Source: Brucella pseudintermedia (GTDB lineage Bacteria > Pseudomonadota > Alphaproteobacteria > Rhizobiales > Rhizobiaceae). Taken from it: a stretch of DNA of 64,000 nt. Positions within the stretch are counted from its first letter, which is position 1, and each line of letters opens with the position of its first letter. Both the position numbers and the translations under genes were made by a program. The DNA lies in NCBI RefSeq assembly GCF_042697365.1, contig NZ_CP137604.1. One strand, given 5' to 3'. Positions 1-7,612 of this stretch are shown here, in pieces. The notes beneath the pieces are model-generated. The model was given only the letters and a program-made list of their open reading frames with translations. It was not told the DNA's origin and ran no database searches.

Positions 1-380
1 TTGACGCTGCCGGTCGTGATGGCATCCTTTTCGAGCACGCCGCTTGCGAGCAATTCGTCGCTGCCGGAAATGATTTTCTGGATATCGTCAACCGGACGTT
101 CCGGAATTTCGTTGACGCCCAGCAGAAGCTGTTCCGCTTCGATCGGCTGGAGATTGAGTTCCTTTTCATAGACCCCGACGAGGCTCTGCAAGCGGCCAGG
201 CTGGGTCATCAAGGCCCAGTCGGCGCGCAGGAGCGTGATCGTGTCCTTCTCGGAATCGATCTGCCGCTTCAGCTTGGCGATCACTGCGATCTGCTTTTCC
301 GCGTCATATTTGATCGTGTAGGTGACGGTCGCCGCCACCAGCATCGCCGCTATCATGATGATGTCGAAAGTACGCAGCAC
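1..380 (-). CDS. ftsL: Cell division protein FtsL-like, 3' end beyond window
   Basis: The minus strand reads an open frame from a GTG at 380, four bases after the rsmH stop, and runs off the window edge. The first 20 residues form a membrane segment (begins VLRTFDIIMIAAML). A charged, coiled-coil-like stretch follows, then the segment LRADWALMTQPGRLQSL, which is typical of alphaproteobacterial FtsL. FtsL is a bitopic divisome protein that works with FtsB and FtsQ in septal wall synthesis. Its place directly after rsmH is the classic dcw order, where a penicillin-binding protein (ftsI) would come next outside the window. The call rests on position, topology and this motif. About 126 residues are visible. 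Confidence 0.85.
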   Translation of the reverse strand, partial: MLRTFDIIMIAAMLVAATVTYTIKYDAEKQIAVIAKLKRQIDSEKDTITLLRADWALMTQPGRLQSLVGVYEKELNLQPIEAEQLLLGVNEIPERPVDDIQKIISGSDELLASGVLEKDAITTGSV

Positions 381-384
381 TCGT

Positions 385-1428
385 TCAACTCCGGGCCAGT
401 TCGTTCGTCTCGGGCAGTTTGGGCAGTCCGAAAAGCGATAGATCGTCTTCCAGTGGCGGATTATCCGTCCTGATCCCGGCGCGCAGCTTCGCGGAGCGCG
501 CGCGCGGGTTTCGTTCTTCTTCCTCGGCCGTCGGGCCGACAGCGCCCTTGACCGCAGCCGTGAAGCTCGGCAGGCGGACATGCGTTTCCGGCAGATGGCG
601 CGACCCCGCGCTGCCGCCCGCGCGGTCCGCGAAATAGCGCTTCACCATGCGGTCTTCCAGCGAATGGAAGGTCACGACAACCAGCCGGCCACCTGGCTTC
701 AGGATGCGCTCAGCAGCAAGCAACGCCCGCGCCAGTTCGCCCAGTTCATCGTTTACATAGACGCGCAGCGCCTGAAACACGCGCGTCGCCGGATGAATGC
801 GATCCTTCGGATTGCGCCCCACCAGCGTTTCGATGGCATTGGCAAGATCGAGCGTGCGGGTGAAAGGCTGCGCCGCACGGCGCTTGTCGATCATGCGCGC
901 AATGCGGCCCGCATGACGCTCCTCGCCCAGAAAATTGAAGATGCGGGCAAGATCGCCGGTCTTGAGACGGTTGACCACATCGGCAGCACTTGGACCCTTT
1001 TTCGACATGCGCATGTCAAGCGGGCCGTCCTTCTGGAAGGAAAAGCCGCGCTCGGCCTCATCGATCTGCATCGATGACACGCCAATATCGAGCACAACGC
1101 CGTCCACCTTGCTGCCTGCTCCCTTTACGGTCGAGACTGCTTCGTCCAAAGCAGAAAACCGCGACTCGACCAGATTGAGCCTGCCCGGAAACTGCTTTTC
1201 CATCGCCCGCCCGGCTTCGATTGCGGTTGGATCGCGGTCGATCGCGATCACGTCCGCGCCCGCTTCGAGTATGCGGCGCGTATAACCGCCAGCACCGAAT
1301 GTCCCGTCGACGATCACCGCGCCGGTCACAGGCTTCAGGGCATCGATCACTTCGGCAATCAGCACCGGAACGTGACGGACTTCAGCCCCACCGGCTTGAG
1401 AATTGTCTCCGCCGAGGCTTGCCATCAT
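385..1428 (-). CDS. rsmH: 16S rRNA (cytosine1402-N4)-methyltransferase RsmH
   Basis: RsmH (formerly MraW) methylates N4 of C1402 in 16S rRNA with S-adenosylmethionine. The 347 residues have the family's usual length. They begin with the conserved HVPVLIAEVIDAL segment and the SAM-binding loop VDGTFGAGGYTRRIL. DMRMSKKGPSAADVVN and a C-terminal VTFHSLEDRMVKRYF follow, both family signatures. AAAGGA lies just upstream of two adjacent ATG codons (1428 and 1425), so either may be used. It is first in the dcw operon and is followed by ftsL. No mraZ is seen in the 430 bases upstream, where many Rhizobiales carry it; mntH lies there instead, divergent. Confidence 0.97.
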   Translation of the reverse strand: MMASLGGDNSQAGGAEVRHVPVLIAEVIDALKPVTGAVIVDGTFGAGGYTRRILEAGADVIAIDRDPTAIEAGRAMEKQFPGRLNLVESRFSALDEAVSTVKGAGSKVDGVVLDIGVSSMQIDEAERGFSFQKDGPLDMRMSKKGPSAADVVNRLKTGDLARIFNFLGEERHAGRIARMIDKRRAAQPFTRTLDLANAIETLVGRNPKDRIHPATRVFQALRVYVNDELGELARALLAAERILKPGGRLVVVTFHSLEDRMVKRYFADRAGGSAGSRHLPETHVRLPSFTAAVKGAVGPTAEEEERNPRARSAKLRAGIRTDNPPLEDDLSLFGLPKLPETNELARS

Positions 1429-1479
1429 TCCGATCCTTTCCCGGGTACGCGGCCCGTTATCTAAAGCGCGTTGCGCTTA

Positions 1480-1507
1480 GAGCATTTCCCGCTTTCGGGA
1501 GACATGC
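1480..1507. repeat. Fragment of dispersed palindromic repeat
   Basis: The segment combines half of the GCATGTCTCCCGAAAG arm and the GAGCATTTCC arm of the element seen complete at 13653-13752. It appears to be a truncated or rearranged copy, lying in the leader region of rsmH. Confidence 0.6.
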
Positions 1508-1613
1508 CTGAGTGTTGCCTTTGGATTCCGCCCATTTGCCGTCAACGTGGGGGCATGACGGATTCGTTCATCAGTTATCGGATATTAAGCTTAATGAAGC
1601 GTTATCCTTTGGC

Positions 1614-1661
1614 GGGAGTAAGGGAGTAAGGGAGTAAGGGAGTAAGGGAGTAAGGGAGTAA
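1614..1661. repeat. Tandem octamer array GGGAGTAA x6
   Basis: Six perfect head-to-tail copies of the 8-bp unit GGGAGTAA are followed by a partial GGGA and an A-run. The unit resembles the octamer AGGGCAGT of the Brucella hypervariable VNTR loci (known as HOOF-prints). The array is intergenic, between rsmH and mntH, and could slip in copy number. Confidence 0.93.
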
Positions 1662-1685
1662 GGGAAAAAAATCCTTATTCTCGGT

Positions 1686-1710
1686 CAAGGCAAATATTTT
1701 GCTTGCCTTG
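1686..1710. repeat. Palindrome between the two octamer arrays
   Basis: CAAGGCAA and TTGCCTTG form an inverted repeat around an AT-rich centre that itself contains GCAAA/TTTGC. It sits midway between the GGGAGTAA and TATTCCCC arrays. There is no T-tract, so it is not an obvious terminator. Confidence 0.7.
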
Positions 1711-1730
1711 TCGCCATCGGCTTCGCACCC

Positions 1731-1770
1731 TATTCCCCTATTCCCCTATTCCCCTATTCCCCTATTCCCC
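1731..1770. repeat. Tandem octamer array TATTCCCC x5
   Basis: Five perfect copies of an 8-bp unit with the purines on the opposite strand from the first array (minus-strand unit GGGGAATA). The unit has the same base composition as GGGAGTAA but a different order, so the two arrays are related in kind and not copies. It ends 18 bases before the -35 box of mntH, so copy-number change could alter that promoter's upstream context. Confidence 0.92.
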
Positions 1771-1787
1771 TTCCTCCCCCTTTCCCG

Positions 1788-1816
1788 TTGACACCTGCCG
1801 CGCACGCGCTTATTTA
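1788..1816 (+). promoter_or_regulatory. Sigma70-type promoter of mntH
   Basis: TTGACA (1788-1793) and TATTTA (1811-1816) are separated by exactly 17 bases. This is close to the housekeeping consensus and far better than most intergenic matches here. The predicted start near 1823 falls inside the Mur-box-like palindrome, leaving a leader of roughly 38 bases before the ATG at 1861. Confidence 0.82.
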
Positions 1817-1840
1817 ATGCAAATAGTTTGCAACTGCATT
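1816..1840. promoter_or_regulatory. Mur-box-like operator of mntH
   Basis: TGCAAATAGTTTGCA (1818-1832) is a perfect 6-bp inverted repeat around TAG. It lies inside a longer symmetric frame AATGCA...TGCATT. In rhizobia and Brucella, the manganese-responsive Fur homologue Mur represses mntH or sitABCD through AT-rich sites with this TGCAA/TTGCA pattern. Here the site covers the predicted transcription start, the ideal place for Mn-dependent repression. The motif is seen directly; the identity of the binder is inferred. Confidence 0.75.
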
Positions 1841-1860
1841 AAGTCATCAAGGCATTTCTC

Positions 1861-3231
1861 ATGGCTCCTCATGGAGAAAATTCGTCTGGCGCTGGCGAAG
1901 TTACGTTTGAAGGCTGGCGGCGTGATCGCGGCGAGGCATCCATGTCCGATGTCCACCGCTCAATCAGAGTCAATCGATCCGGCTCGAAGTTCCGCCGCGC
2001 GCTGTCCTTCTTCGGACCCGGCTATCTGGTAGCTGTTGGCTATATGGACCCCGGCAACTGGGCCACCTCGCTGGCTGGCGGCTCCCGCTTCGGCTATACG
2101 CTGCTCTGTGTCGTTCTGTTGTCCAATCTGATGGCCGTGCTCTTGCAGGCGCTCTGCACTCGCCTTGCGGTCGCGACGGGTCGCGATCTGGCGCAGGCCT
2201 GCCGCGATGCCTATCCGCGTTTTCTCGCCTGGCCGCTCTGGCTTCTGGCCGAGCTTGCAATCTGCGCCACCGATCTTGCCGAAGTCATCGGCACGGCCAT
2301 CGGCCTCAACCTGCTGTTCGGCATTCCGCTTGAAATCGGCGTCATCATCACCGCCGCCGACGTGCTTCTGGTTCTTTATCTTCAGAACAAGGGATTCCGC
2401 CGCGTCGAGGCGCTCATTATCACGCTTCTGGGCGTGATCGCGCTCTGTTTCCTCATACAGATCTTGATGGCGCAGCCGCAATGGGGCGAGGTCATCAGGG
2501 GGTTTGCGCCTACCACCGAGATCATCCGCAATCCGGATATGCTCTATATTGCGCTTGGCATCATCGGCGCCACGGTCATGCCGCATAATCTCTATCTGCA
2601 CTCCGGCATCATTCAGACCCGTGATTACGGCCATACCACGCCCGAAAAGCGGGAAGCCATCCGCTTTGCAACGTGGGATTCCACGATTGCGCTGACATTC
2701 GCGCTTCTGGTCAATGCGTCGATCCTGATCCTGGCGGCTGCGAGCTTCAACGCCACCGGCAATACCGCGGTTGAAGATCTCGACAAGGCCCATGCTCTTC
2801 TGAACCCGCTGCTCGGCTCGGCTCTCGCGCCGACGCTCTTTGCCATTGCGCTTCTGTGCTGCGGTCTGAACTCGACCATCACCGCAACCATGGCCGGGCA
2901 GATTGTCATGGAAGGCTTCATCGACATTCGCCTGAAGCCCTGGCTGCGCCGTGCGATTACGCGCTTCGTGGCGATCGTTCCGGCTGCCGTGGTGACGATG
3001 ATGTATGGTTCTGAAGGAACGACCGAGCTTCTTATCCTGTCTCAGGTCGTGTTGAGCCTGCAACTGCCCTTTGCGATCATTCCGCTTGTCATATTCACGG
3101 CAGAGAAAAAGAAGATGGGATCGCTGGTCGCGCCGCGCTGGGTGACGCTGCTTGCCGCCATCACCGCCGCAATCATCGTCGTTCTGAACATGAAGCTGAT
3201 TTACGACTTCCTGACCGGCGTGCCGATCTAA
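1861..3231 (+). CDS. mntH: Nramp-family manganese/proton symporter MntH
   Basis: MntH imports Mn(II) with protons across the inner membrane. The 456 residues carry about 11 membrane segments. The Nramp metal-site motif in TM1 appears as YMDPGNWATSLAGGS, and the TM6 motif as GATVMPHNLYLHSG. The ATG at 1861 has AAGG eight to ten bases upstream. An internal ATG at 1941, behind GGCGAGG, would drop a 27-residue polar extension and cannot be excluded. The gene stands alone, divergent from rsmH. It has its own strong promoter and a Mur-box-like operator, pointing to derepression under manganese limitation, as in Brucella during infection. Confidence 0.95.
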   Translation: MAPHGENSSGAGEVTFEGWRRDRGEASMSDVHRSIRVNRSGSKFRRALSFFGPGYLVAVGYMDPGNWATSLAGGSRFGYTLLCVVLLSNLMAVLLQALCTRLAVATGRDLAQACRDAYPRFLAWPLWLLAELAICATDLAEVIGTAIGLNLLFGIPLEIGVIITAADVLLVLYLQNKGFRRVEALIITLLGVIALCFLIQILMAQPQWGEVIRGFAPTTEIIRNPDMLYIALGIIGATVMPHNLYLHSGIIQTRDYGHTTPEKREAIRFATWDSTIALTFALLVNASILILAAASFNATGNTAVEDLDKAHALLNPLLGSALAPTLFAIALLCCGLNSTITATMAGQIVMEGFIDIRLKPWLRRAITRFVAIVPAAVVTMMYGSEGTTELLILSQVVLSLQLPFAIIPLVIFTAEKKKMGSLVAPRWVTLLAAITAAIIVVLNMKLIYDFLTGVPI

Positions 3232-3262
3232 CCTCATTCCAAGGCTGTTCCTGGAACACTTG

Positions 3263-3299
3263 GAGCGGTTCCTGTTTTAACGGAGCGTCGGAACCGCTC
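3263..3299. repeat. Dispersed palindromic repeat, short form
   Basis: GAGCGGTTCC and GGAACCGCTC form a hairpin around a loop containing TGTTTTAACGGAGCG. The same wording recurs in the second half of the element at 38341-38437. Lying just behind mntH, it might also act as a weak transcript end, but it lacks a T-tract. Confidence 0.65.
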
Positions 3300-3310
3300 T
3301 GGAGAAAGAT

Positions 3311-3738
3311 TGTCAGCCGATCTGTAAGCCGGGTTCTGTATGGCCGGGCTCGCGCCCGACGTGGCAGCCATTCATCTGGGACGGATGTCGCCACCCGCCT
3401 CGTGCAACCCACCCGGACGGCTGATCCGGAAACCGATTGCCGGCCCTTGCGAACCGACGCGCCGTCCCTATTCGGTTTTGCTCCCGATGGGGTTTACCGT
3501 GCCGTCTGCATTACTGCAGACGCGGTGGGCTCTTACCCCACCCTTTCACCCTTACCCCGTCATCCCTGCCGCTACGTCATGCAACGGTACGGAAGACGGG
3601 GCGGTCTGCTTTCTGTGGCACTTTCCCTGGGGTCGCCCCCGCCGGGCGTTACCCGGCATCGTGTTTCCATGGAGCCCGGACTTTCCTCACCTGCCGCCTT
3701 TCGGCATATGACAGGCGCGGCTGCCCGACCGACTGACA
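3311..3738 (-). ncRNA. rnpB: RNase P RNA, bacterial class A
   Basis: This is the catalytic RNA of RNase P, which removes 5' leaders from tRNA precursors. On the minus strand the conserved 5' P4 block GAGGAAAGTCCGGGC lies at 3674-3688. The matching 3' block ACAGAACCCGGCTTAC lies at 3324-3339. The ends form a 12-bp P1 helix: 3727-3738 pairs with 3311-3322 (including two G-U pairs), which sets the boundaries at about 428 nt. Length and order fit the class A fold. In Rhizobiales, rnpB commonly sits between ampD/djlA and the dcw cluster, as here. Confidence 0.97.
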
Positions 3739-3810
3739 GCGCGCATATAGCAACGATAGCGCAACAGTGAAACCGGATTCCGGAAAAAATCTGGTCGCAG
3801 CGGCAACAGA

Positions 3811-3840
3811 AAAGCCGACAGTGTTGCCACTGTCGGCTTT
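3811..3840 (-). terminator. Terminator of the lytic transglycosylase gene
   Basis: AAAGCCGACAGT and ACTGTCGGCTTT form a 12-bp stem with a 6-base loop. On the minus strand it is followed by a short T-rich tract. It lies about 50 bases past the stop of the gene at 3891-4532. Confidence 0.85.
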
Positions 3841-3890
3841 CCGTTCGCATCAGGCTGCCTGTACTCTACGCGACCGCCGACGCAAATTGG

Positions 3891-4532
3891 TCAGAGCCCG
3901 CGCATATATGCCTTGACCGAGCTGCAATATTTGGCAGAGGTCGGGTTCATGCGCGTTGCGCCGTGACCGGCATTGTATTTCAGGATCGTGCCGCAGGTGC
4001 TTCCGCCGCCGAGCTTCTGCGCCATTGCAAGATACTTCATGCCAAACTGGATGTTCGTGGATGGCTCGTAGAGGCCCTTGGCGGAGCCGGTGTAGCCAAG
4101 GCCGCGTGCGGTCGAGAGCTTGATCTGCATCAGGCCGATTTCACCGGCCTTGCCGCGCACGTTCGGCTGGAAATTGCTTTCGTGACGCACAACCGCATGG
4201 GCCAGCGCGGACGGCACGCCATAGGTCGAGGCGTAGCGATTGATGATGCTGGAATAGGCGCTGCCTTTGACATTGCGGGCAGTCGTGTCTTTCGACTGCG
4301 AACGCTTGCCGGTGAAACCCTTTGTGGCCGGAGCCGCGCGGCGGGTGATGACCGATGCCTTCTTAGGCGCTGTGGTTGGCTTTTCTGCCTCTGCAGACTT
4401 GTTCTGCTGGCGTGCCTTGAGGAGAGCTGCGAGGTTGGTCGGTTCGGTTGATGGGGCACTCAGTGCCGGATTCAGGCCAAACGAACTCATCGCGCCGACA
4501 AGGGCGCTAACAACAACAAATTTGATTTTCAT
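3891..4532 (-). CDS. Secreted lytic murein transglycosylase (SLT domain)
   Basis: A 213-residue exported protein: a signal peptide (about residues 1-25, ending ALSA), a low-complexity K/A/T-rich linker to about residue 90, then a C-terminal SLT (lysozyme-like) domain. The catalytic glutamate is seen in VVRHESNFQP (E118), followed by GEIGLMQIKLSTA and the final KYNAGHG block, the family signatures. Such enzymes cleave the MurNAc-GlcNAc bond of peptidoglycan to form 1,6-anhydro products. Its neighbour AmpD acts on such products, so the two fit one wall-recycling theme, but a 317-base gap separates them. The cognate substrate or complex cannot be told. Confidence 0.9.
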   Translation of the reverse strand: MKIKFVVVSALVGAMSSFGLNPALSAPSTEPTNLAALLKARQQNKSAEAEKPTTAPKKASVITRRAAPATKGFTGKRSQSKDTTARNVKGSAYSSIINRYASTYGVPSALAHAVVRHESNFQPNVRGKAGEIGLMQIKLSTARGLGYTGSAKGLYEPSTNIQFGMKYLAMAQKLGGGSTCGTILKYNAGHGATRMNPTSAKYCSSVKAYMRGL

Positions 4533-4849
4533 AACCTACCGTCTTGGAACGTTTCTTTTGTCAGGCCGCCTGTCTTGGGGGGTGACGACCCTGTTTTTGA
4601 TCCCGCCCGATATGGCCCGTCAGGCCCATGACCGCTGGGATTGCCGAATGAATTGGTGGGCAAATGCAGCCGAAGATTGGTTGCAAAAGTAAAATAGTCT
4701 TACAGGTTGCAACATTGGCGACTCATGCACGATCGGCGCGAACTGCCGTTGCAATCCGTCCGCGATGGGGCCGGATCGATCTATTTTAATGAAAACATTA
4801 GAAAAATAAGAAATGCCGCCCCGTGAAGGAACCGGCCGCCTGAGCCGTG
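4533..4849. other. Intergenic region, no gene seen
   Basis: 317 bases hold the promoter side of the transglycosylase gene. At the far end, CCGCCTGA/TCAGGCGG forms a hairpin overlapping the ampD stop codon. It lacks a T-tract in the ampD direction. I see no open frame with a ribosome site. Confidence 0.5.
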
Positions 4850-5656
4850 TCAGGCGGTAACATTCTGCAGGGAAAAAATCAGCCTGTAGAGGGTATCTAT
4901 GGTAGAAACATCGGCCACGCCGTCCACATTCTGCGGCCGAAAATGGCGCTGAAAGGCCTTGATCGCGATCTCCGTGTCCTCATCGAAGACCCCTGTGATG
5001 CCAATTCCATAGCCGTAAAGCGCCAGCATGGACTGCAAGGCTTCGACCGGCTGGCCCTGTTCTCCGCGTGCCAGAAAGCGCCCGCCCCGGATCGGGGTCG
5101 GCTCGATATAGTGGCCGATGCCCGCCTCATGGAGCCGCTTCCACGGAAAATTATGGCCGGGATCGGTCTTGCGCGCCGGCGCGATGTCCGAATGGGCCAG
5201 CACGTTCTCCGGCTTGATGGCGTGGCGCTCGCATATGTCCCGGCAAAGACGGATGACCGCGTCGATCTGCACATCCTTGAACGGCGGATAATCTTCGAGA
5301 TTGCCCGGATTGACGATCTCGATGCCGATGGAGGCCGAATTGATATCCGTTTCGCCCTTCCAGAAGCTCTTGCCTGCATGCCAGGCCCGCGCCTTTTCCG
5401 ATACCATCTGCACGATCCGCCCGTCTTCATGGACGAGATAATGGGCGGAAACTTCCATCTCGGGCGACTTCAAAACCTGCACCGCCTCTTCGGCGGTTGC
5501 CAGACCCGTATAGTGGAGGATCAGAAAGGCGGGCACCTTGCCGTCGCGGCGAGGACCAAAATTGGGCGACGGGTCCAGTGTTGCCCCGGCGAAATCCGGC
5601 TGGATCAGCGCCAGCTCCTCCAACGATTGGCTCTCGATGTCGCGCGCGCCGCTCAT
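4850..5656 (-). CDS. ampD: N-acetylmuramoyl-L-alanine amidase, AmpD/AmiD type with PG-binding domain
   Basis: Zinc amidase that cuts the bond between the MurNAc or anhydroMurNAc sugar and the stem peptide. The Amidase_2 fold spans about residues 40-180. Zinc ligands are visible as H48 (ILHYTGL), H155 (LAHSDI) and D165, with the catalytic E113 in GIEIVNPG. A C-terminal PG_binding_1 domain follows (about 200-260, GQPVEALQSMLALYGY). No signal peptide is evident, so a cytoplasmic AmpD role in recycling is likelier than a secreted AmiD role, though the binding domain resembles AmiD. Its ATG overlaps the djlA stop (ATGA), showing translational coupling. Confidence 0.92.
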   Translation of the reverse strand: MSGARDIESQSLEELALIQPDFAGATLDPSPNFGPRRDGKVPAFLILHYTGLATAEEAVQVLKSPEMEVSAHYLVHEDGRIVQMVSEKARAWHAGKSFWKGETDINSASIGIEIVNPGNLEDYPPFKDVQIDAVIRLCRDICERHAIKPENVLAHSDIAPARKTDPGHNFPWKRLHEAGIGHYIEPTPIRGGRFLARGEQGQPVEALQSMLALYGYGIGITGVFDEDTEIAIKAFQRHFRPQNVDGVADVSTIDTLYRLIFSLQNVTA

Positions 5657-6363
5657 GCCGCCTCCAGATTCTTCTCGATACTCGCCCAGGCCGCGTTTAT
5701 CGCCGCAAGACGCCTGTTGGCAATGGTTATGAATTCGAGCGGCAGGCCCTCTGCCACCAGCCGGTCCGGGTGATGCTCCTTGACCAGCGCACGATAACGC
5801 TTGCGGGCCATATCGAAGGAAACGCCGCGCTCCAGCCCCAGAATGGCGTAAGGATCATCCGCGCCGCGCTGGACATGCCGGATGGCGATGCGGTCGAAAG
5901 CCACCTCGTCGTAGCCGAAAATTTCCGCAACGCCCGCAAGAAAGGCCATTTCCTTTTCGTGCACATAGCCGTCGGCAGTAGCGATATGGAAAAGTCCGTC
6001 GAGGATGTCTTCCAGCAAATGGCAGTCGCTCTGTCCCTCGCTGCACAATCCGGCAAGCTGGCGCGCATAGGATTCGTAGCCCGCCACATCCTGCTTGGCG
6101 AGATCGTAGAGCCGCGCGACATGCGCCGTCTCTTCCTTCGGCACGGCGAATATGTCCTGAAAGGCACGGATTTCATCCTGGGTGACGATCCCGTCCGCCT
6201 TGGCCATCTTGGCGGAAAGCGCGATCATCGCGATGGAGAATGCCACCCGGCGGCGTGTGTCGGCATCGCCTTCAAAGACGGTGCGCACGGCTTCGATAAC
6301 GCCAGTGATGGCATTCGACGCCACGGACGTGACAAACTCACCGATGCGAACCCAAATCGACAT
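5653..6363 (-). CDS. djlA: TerB/DnaJ-domain co-chaperone, DjlA-like
   Basis: A 236-residue protein with an N-terminal TerB-type helical domain (about residues 35-160) and a C-terminal J domain (about 170-232). The essential HPD tripeptide lies at residues 198-200. J domains stimulate DnaK ATPase. The E. coli DjlA has an N-terminal membrane anchor. Here the first 30 residues are only moderately hydrophobic (SIWVRIGEFVTSVASNAITG), so a membrane link is uncertain. It is the first gene of a coupled pair with ampD (4-base overlap), an arrangement common in Rhizobiales. The client system is unknown. Confidence 0.9.
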   Translation of the reverse strand: MSIWVRIGEFVTSVASNAITGVIEAVRTVFEGDADTRRRVAFSIAMIALSAKMAKADGIVTQDEIRAFQDIFAVPKEETAHVARLYDLAKQDVAGYESYARQLAGLCSEGQSDCHLLEDILDGLFHIATADGYVHEKEMAFLAGVAEIFGYDEVAFDRIAIRHVQRGADDPYAILGLERGVSFDMARKRYRALVKEHHPDRLVAEGLPLEFITIANRRLAAINAAWASIEKNLEAA

Positions 6364-6463
6364 GGGACTTTTCTATAGAATTCCAAATGAACTGAAAACC
6401 GCCCGCACGAGCGAAAGTTGAAAAAACAAATATTTAGAAAGAACACCGAGCCGCAGGCTCAGA

Positions 6464-6832
6464 TTATTGCTGGGGCTCGCGATCATTGAAGGAACGCTGT
6501 GCAACCGCAGCCGCGGCCTCCCCCGCCGCCTGTGCCTGCTCATCCGTCTGCCCCACCGACTGCGCCGCCGCGACCGCATTTGCGCGCGCCCTTTCGATGG
6601 CTGCAGCTTTTTCTTCCGGAGTTACCACCCCCGCATTCTCGCGAAGCGACTTGACCAGATCGGGGCCTTTTTCCGCGCCTGCGCTTTCCGCTGGTTTGGC
6701 CGGCTGCGATATGGCGGCAGCGCCCTGTTCGCCGCCATTGGTCGTTGTAGCGGTCTCGTCATTCCCCTTGCCGCAAGCAGCAAGCGCAACGAGAACAATC
6801 GCAGAGATGAAAAACACGAAGTTACGGTTCAT
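6464..6832 (-). CDS. Small predicted lipoprotein, function unknown
   Basis: I place the start at the ATG at 6832 (MNRNFVFFISAIVLVALAAC), because an N-terminal membrane segment ending in a lipobox (LAAC) begins there. The longer frame upstream has no signal sequence. The mature part is about 100 residues, rich in Ala, Glu and Gln. It has a predicted helical stretch (VTPEEKAAAIERARANAVAAA) and nothing I recognise as a catalytic motif. It is one of two small lipoprotein genes in a row on the minus strand. It is likely anchored to the inner or outer membrane. Confidence 0.7.
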   Translation of the reverse strand: MNRNFVFFISAIVLVALAACGKGNDETATTTNGGEQGAAAISQPAKPAESAGAEKGPDLVKSLRENAGVVTPEEKAAAIERARANAVAAAQSVGQTDEQAQAAGEAAAAVAQRSFNDREPQQ

Positions 6833-7052
6833 GACAAAAGCCATAACCGAACCGAGCCTGCGTTGAAACACGCAAAACGCAGAATGCCCGTCTTTTCCCA
6901 CTATGGTTGCCTTAACATTCATATCAAATCCGAAACCACCGGCAAAAGCCGTCAGGCAAGAATGGCGATCCGTAACCCGGATCGCCATTCGGCTGCAAAG
7001 CGGTCACGACGTCGCGACCTTGGAGCGCATCCCACTCAGATCGAAACGCGCA

Positions 7053-7262
7053 CTAGTTGGAAGGTGCGGTTCCCGTACCCGGCGTCGATGGTGCCGGAGT
7101 GGTCGGTGCGGGTGTGGTCGGGGCTGGCGCCGTGTCGTTGTTCGAAGGCGCTGTCGGCGCGGATGGTGCCGGCGCGTTGGTCGTGTCGTCCTTCTTGTCG
7201 TTGCACGCTGCAAGACCGAGAAGTGATACGGCGGCGACAGAAGCAATCAGAAACTTCTTCAC
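7053..7262 (-). CDS. Small Pro/Thr-rich lipoprotein
   Basis: A 69-residue product starting at a GTG (7262) with a good GGAGAG ribosome site eight or so bases upstream. The signal sequence ends in the lipobox LLGLAAC. The mature part is only about 50 residues, composed mostly of Ala, Pro and Thr, with near-repeats of APTTP. This resembles flexible surface or wall-spanning linkers. No domain is recognised. The low-complexity repeat (about 7060-7140) could vary in length between strains. Function unknown. Confidence 0.75.
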   Translation of the reverse strand: MKKFLIASVAAVSLLGLAACNDKKDDTTNAPAPSAPTAPSNNDTAPAPTTPAPTTPAPSTPGTGTAPSN

Positions 7263-7537
7263 TTAGGCTCTCCTTCCTAGGTTAGGCTCTTGGCCTGGTT
7301 TGGGCATCAAATGGCAAGTTGCCAAACGCCTCTCTGTTTCTCCGTGCGTGGCCGGTTTTCCGGCCAATCACCTTTGCGGCCTCTCATCGACACAGAAATC
7401 CTGTCGACCCGGACCTTCACCCGAAAAAACGGCAGCAGCGCGAAAAGGTTCTCTCAAATAGTCTTACCAGACGTAATAAAGCGATAGTATTACAGGGCTG
7501 TAGCCCAATTCCGCCGGTTCATGGGCCCGCAATTGTT

Positions 7538-7555
7538 TCGTCACGTCCCTGTCAT
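7538..7555 (+). promoter_or_regulatory. Pho-box-like site upstream of btaA
   Basis: TCGTCAC (7538-7544) and CTGTCAT (7549-7555) are direct repeats with the 11-base period of PhoB half-sites. Their place fits transcription starting near 7575-7590, between the site and the btaA start codon at 7613. In Sinorhizobium, betaine-lipid synthesis is induced by phosphate limitation through PhoB. The second half-site matches the consensus exactly, the first only at GTCA. Confidence 0.68.
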
Positions 7556-7612
7556 TGGACGATGTTTAACTTTGCAAAATCGAAGCCGGATTCGCGCATT
7601 GAGGAACTTTTG

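Noticed and set aside
1614..1770. Octamer arrays as a CRISPR array
   Set aside because: Units are only 8 bp with no spacers between them, and no cas genes are present.
3340..3770. Several frames inside 3.3-3.8 kb
   Set aside because: They lie within the RNase P RNA, whose conserved cores and P1 helix are clear.
4837..4858. Hairpin at the end of ampD as a terminator
   Set aside because: The stem is sound but no T-tract follows in the ampD direction and it includes the stop codon, so I mention it only in the gap entry.
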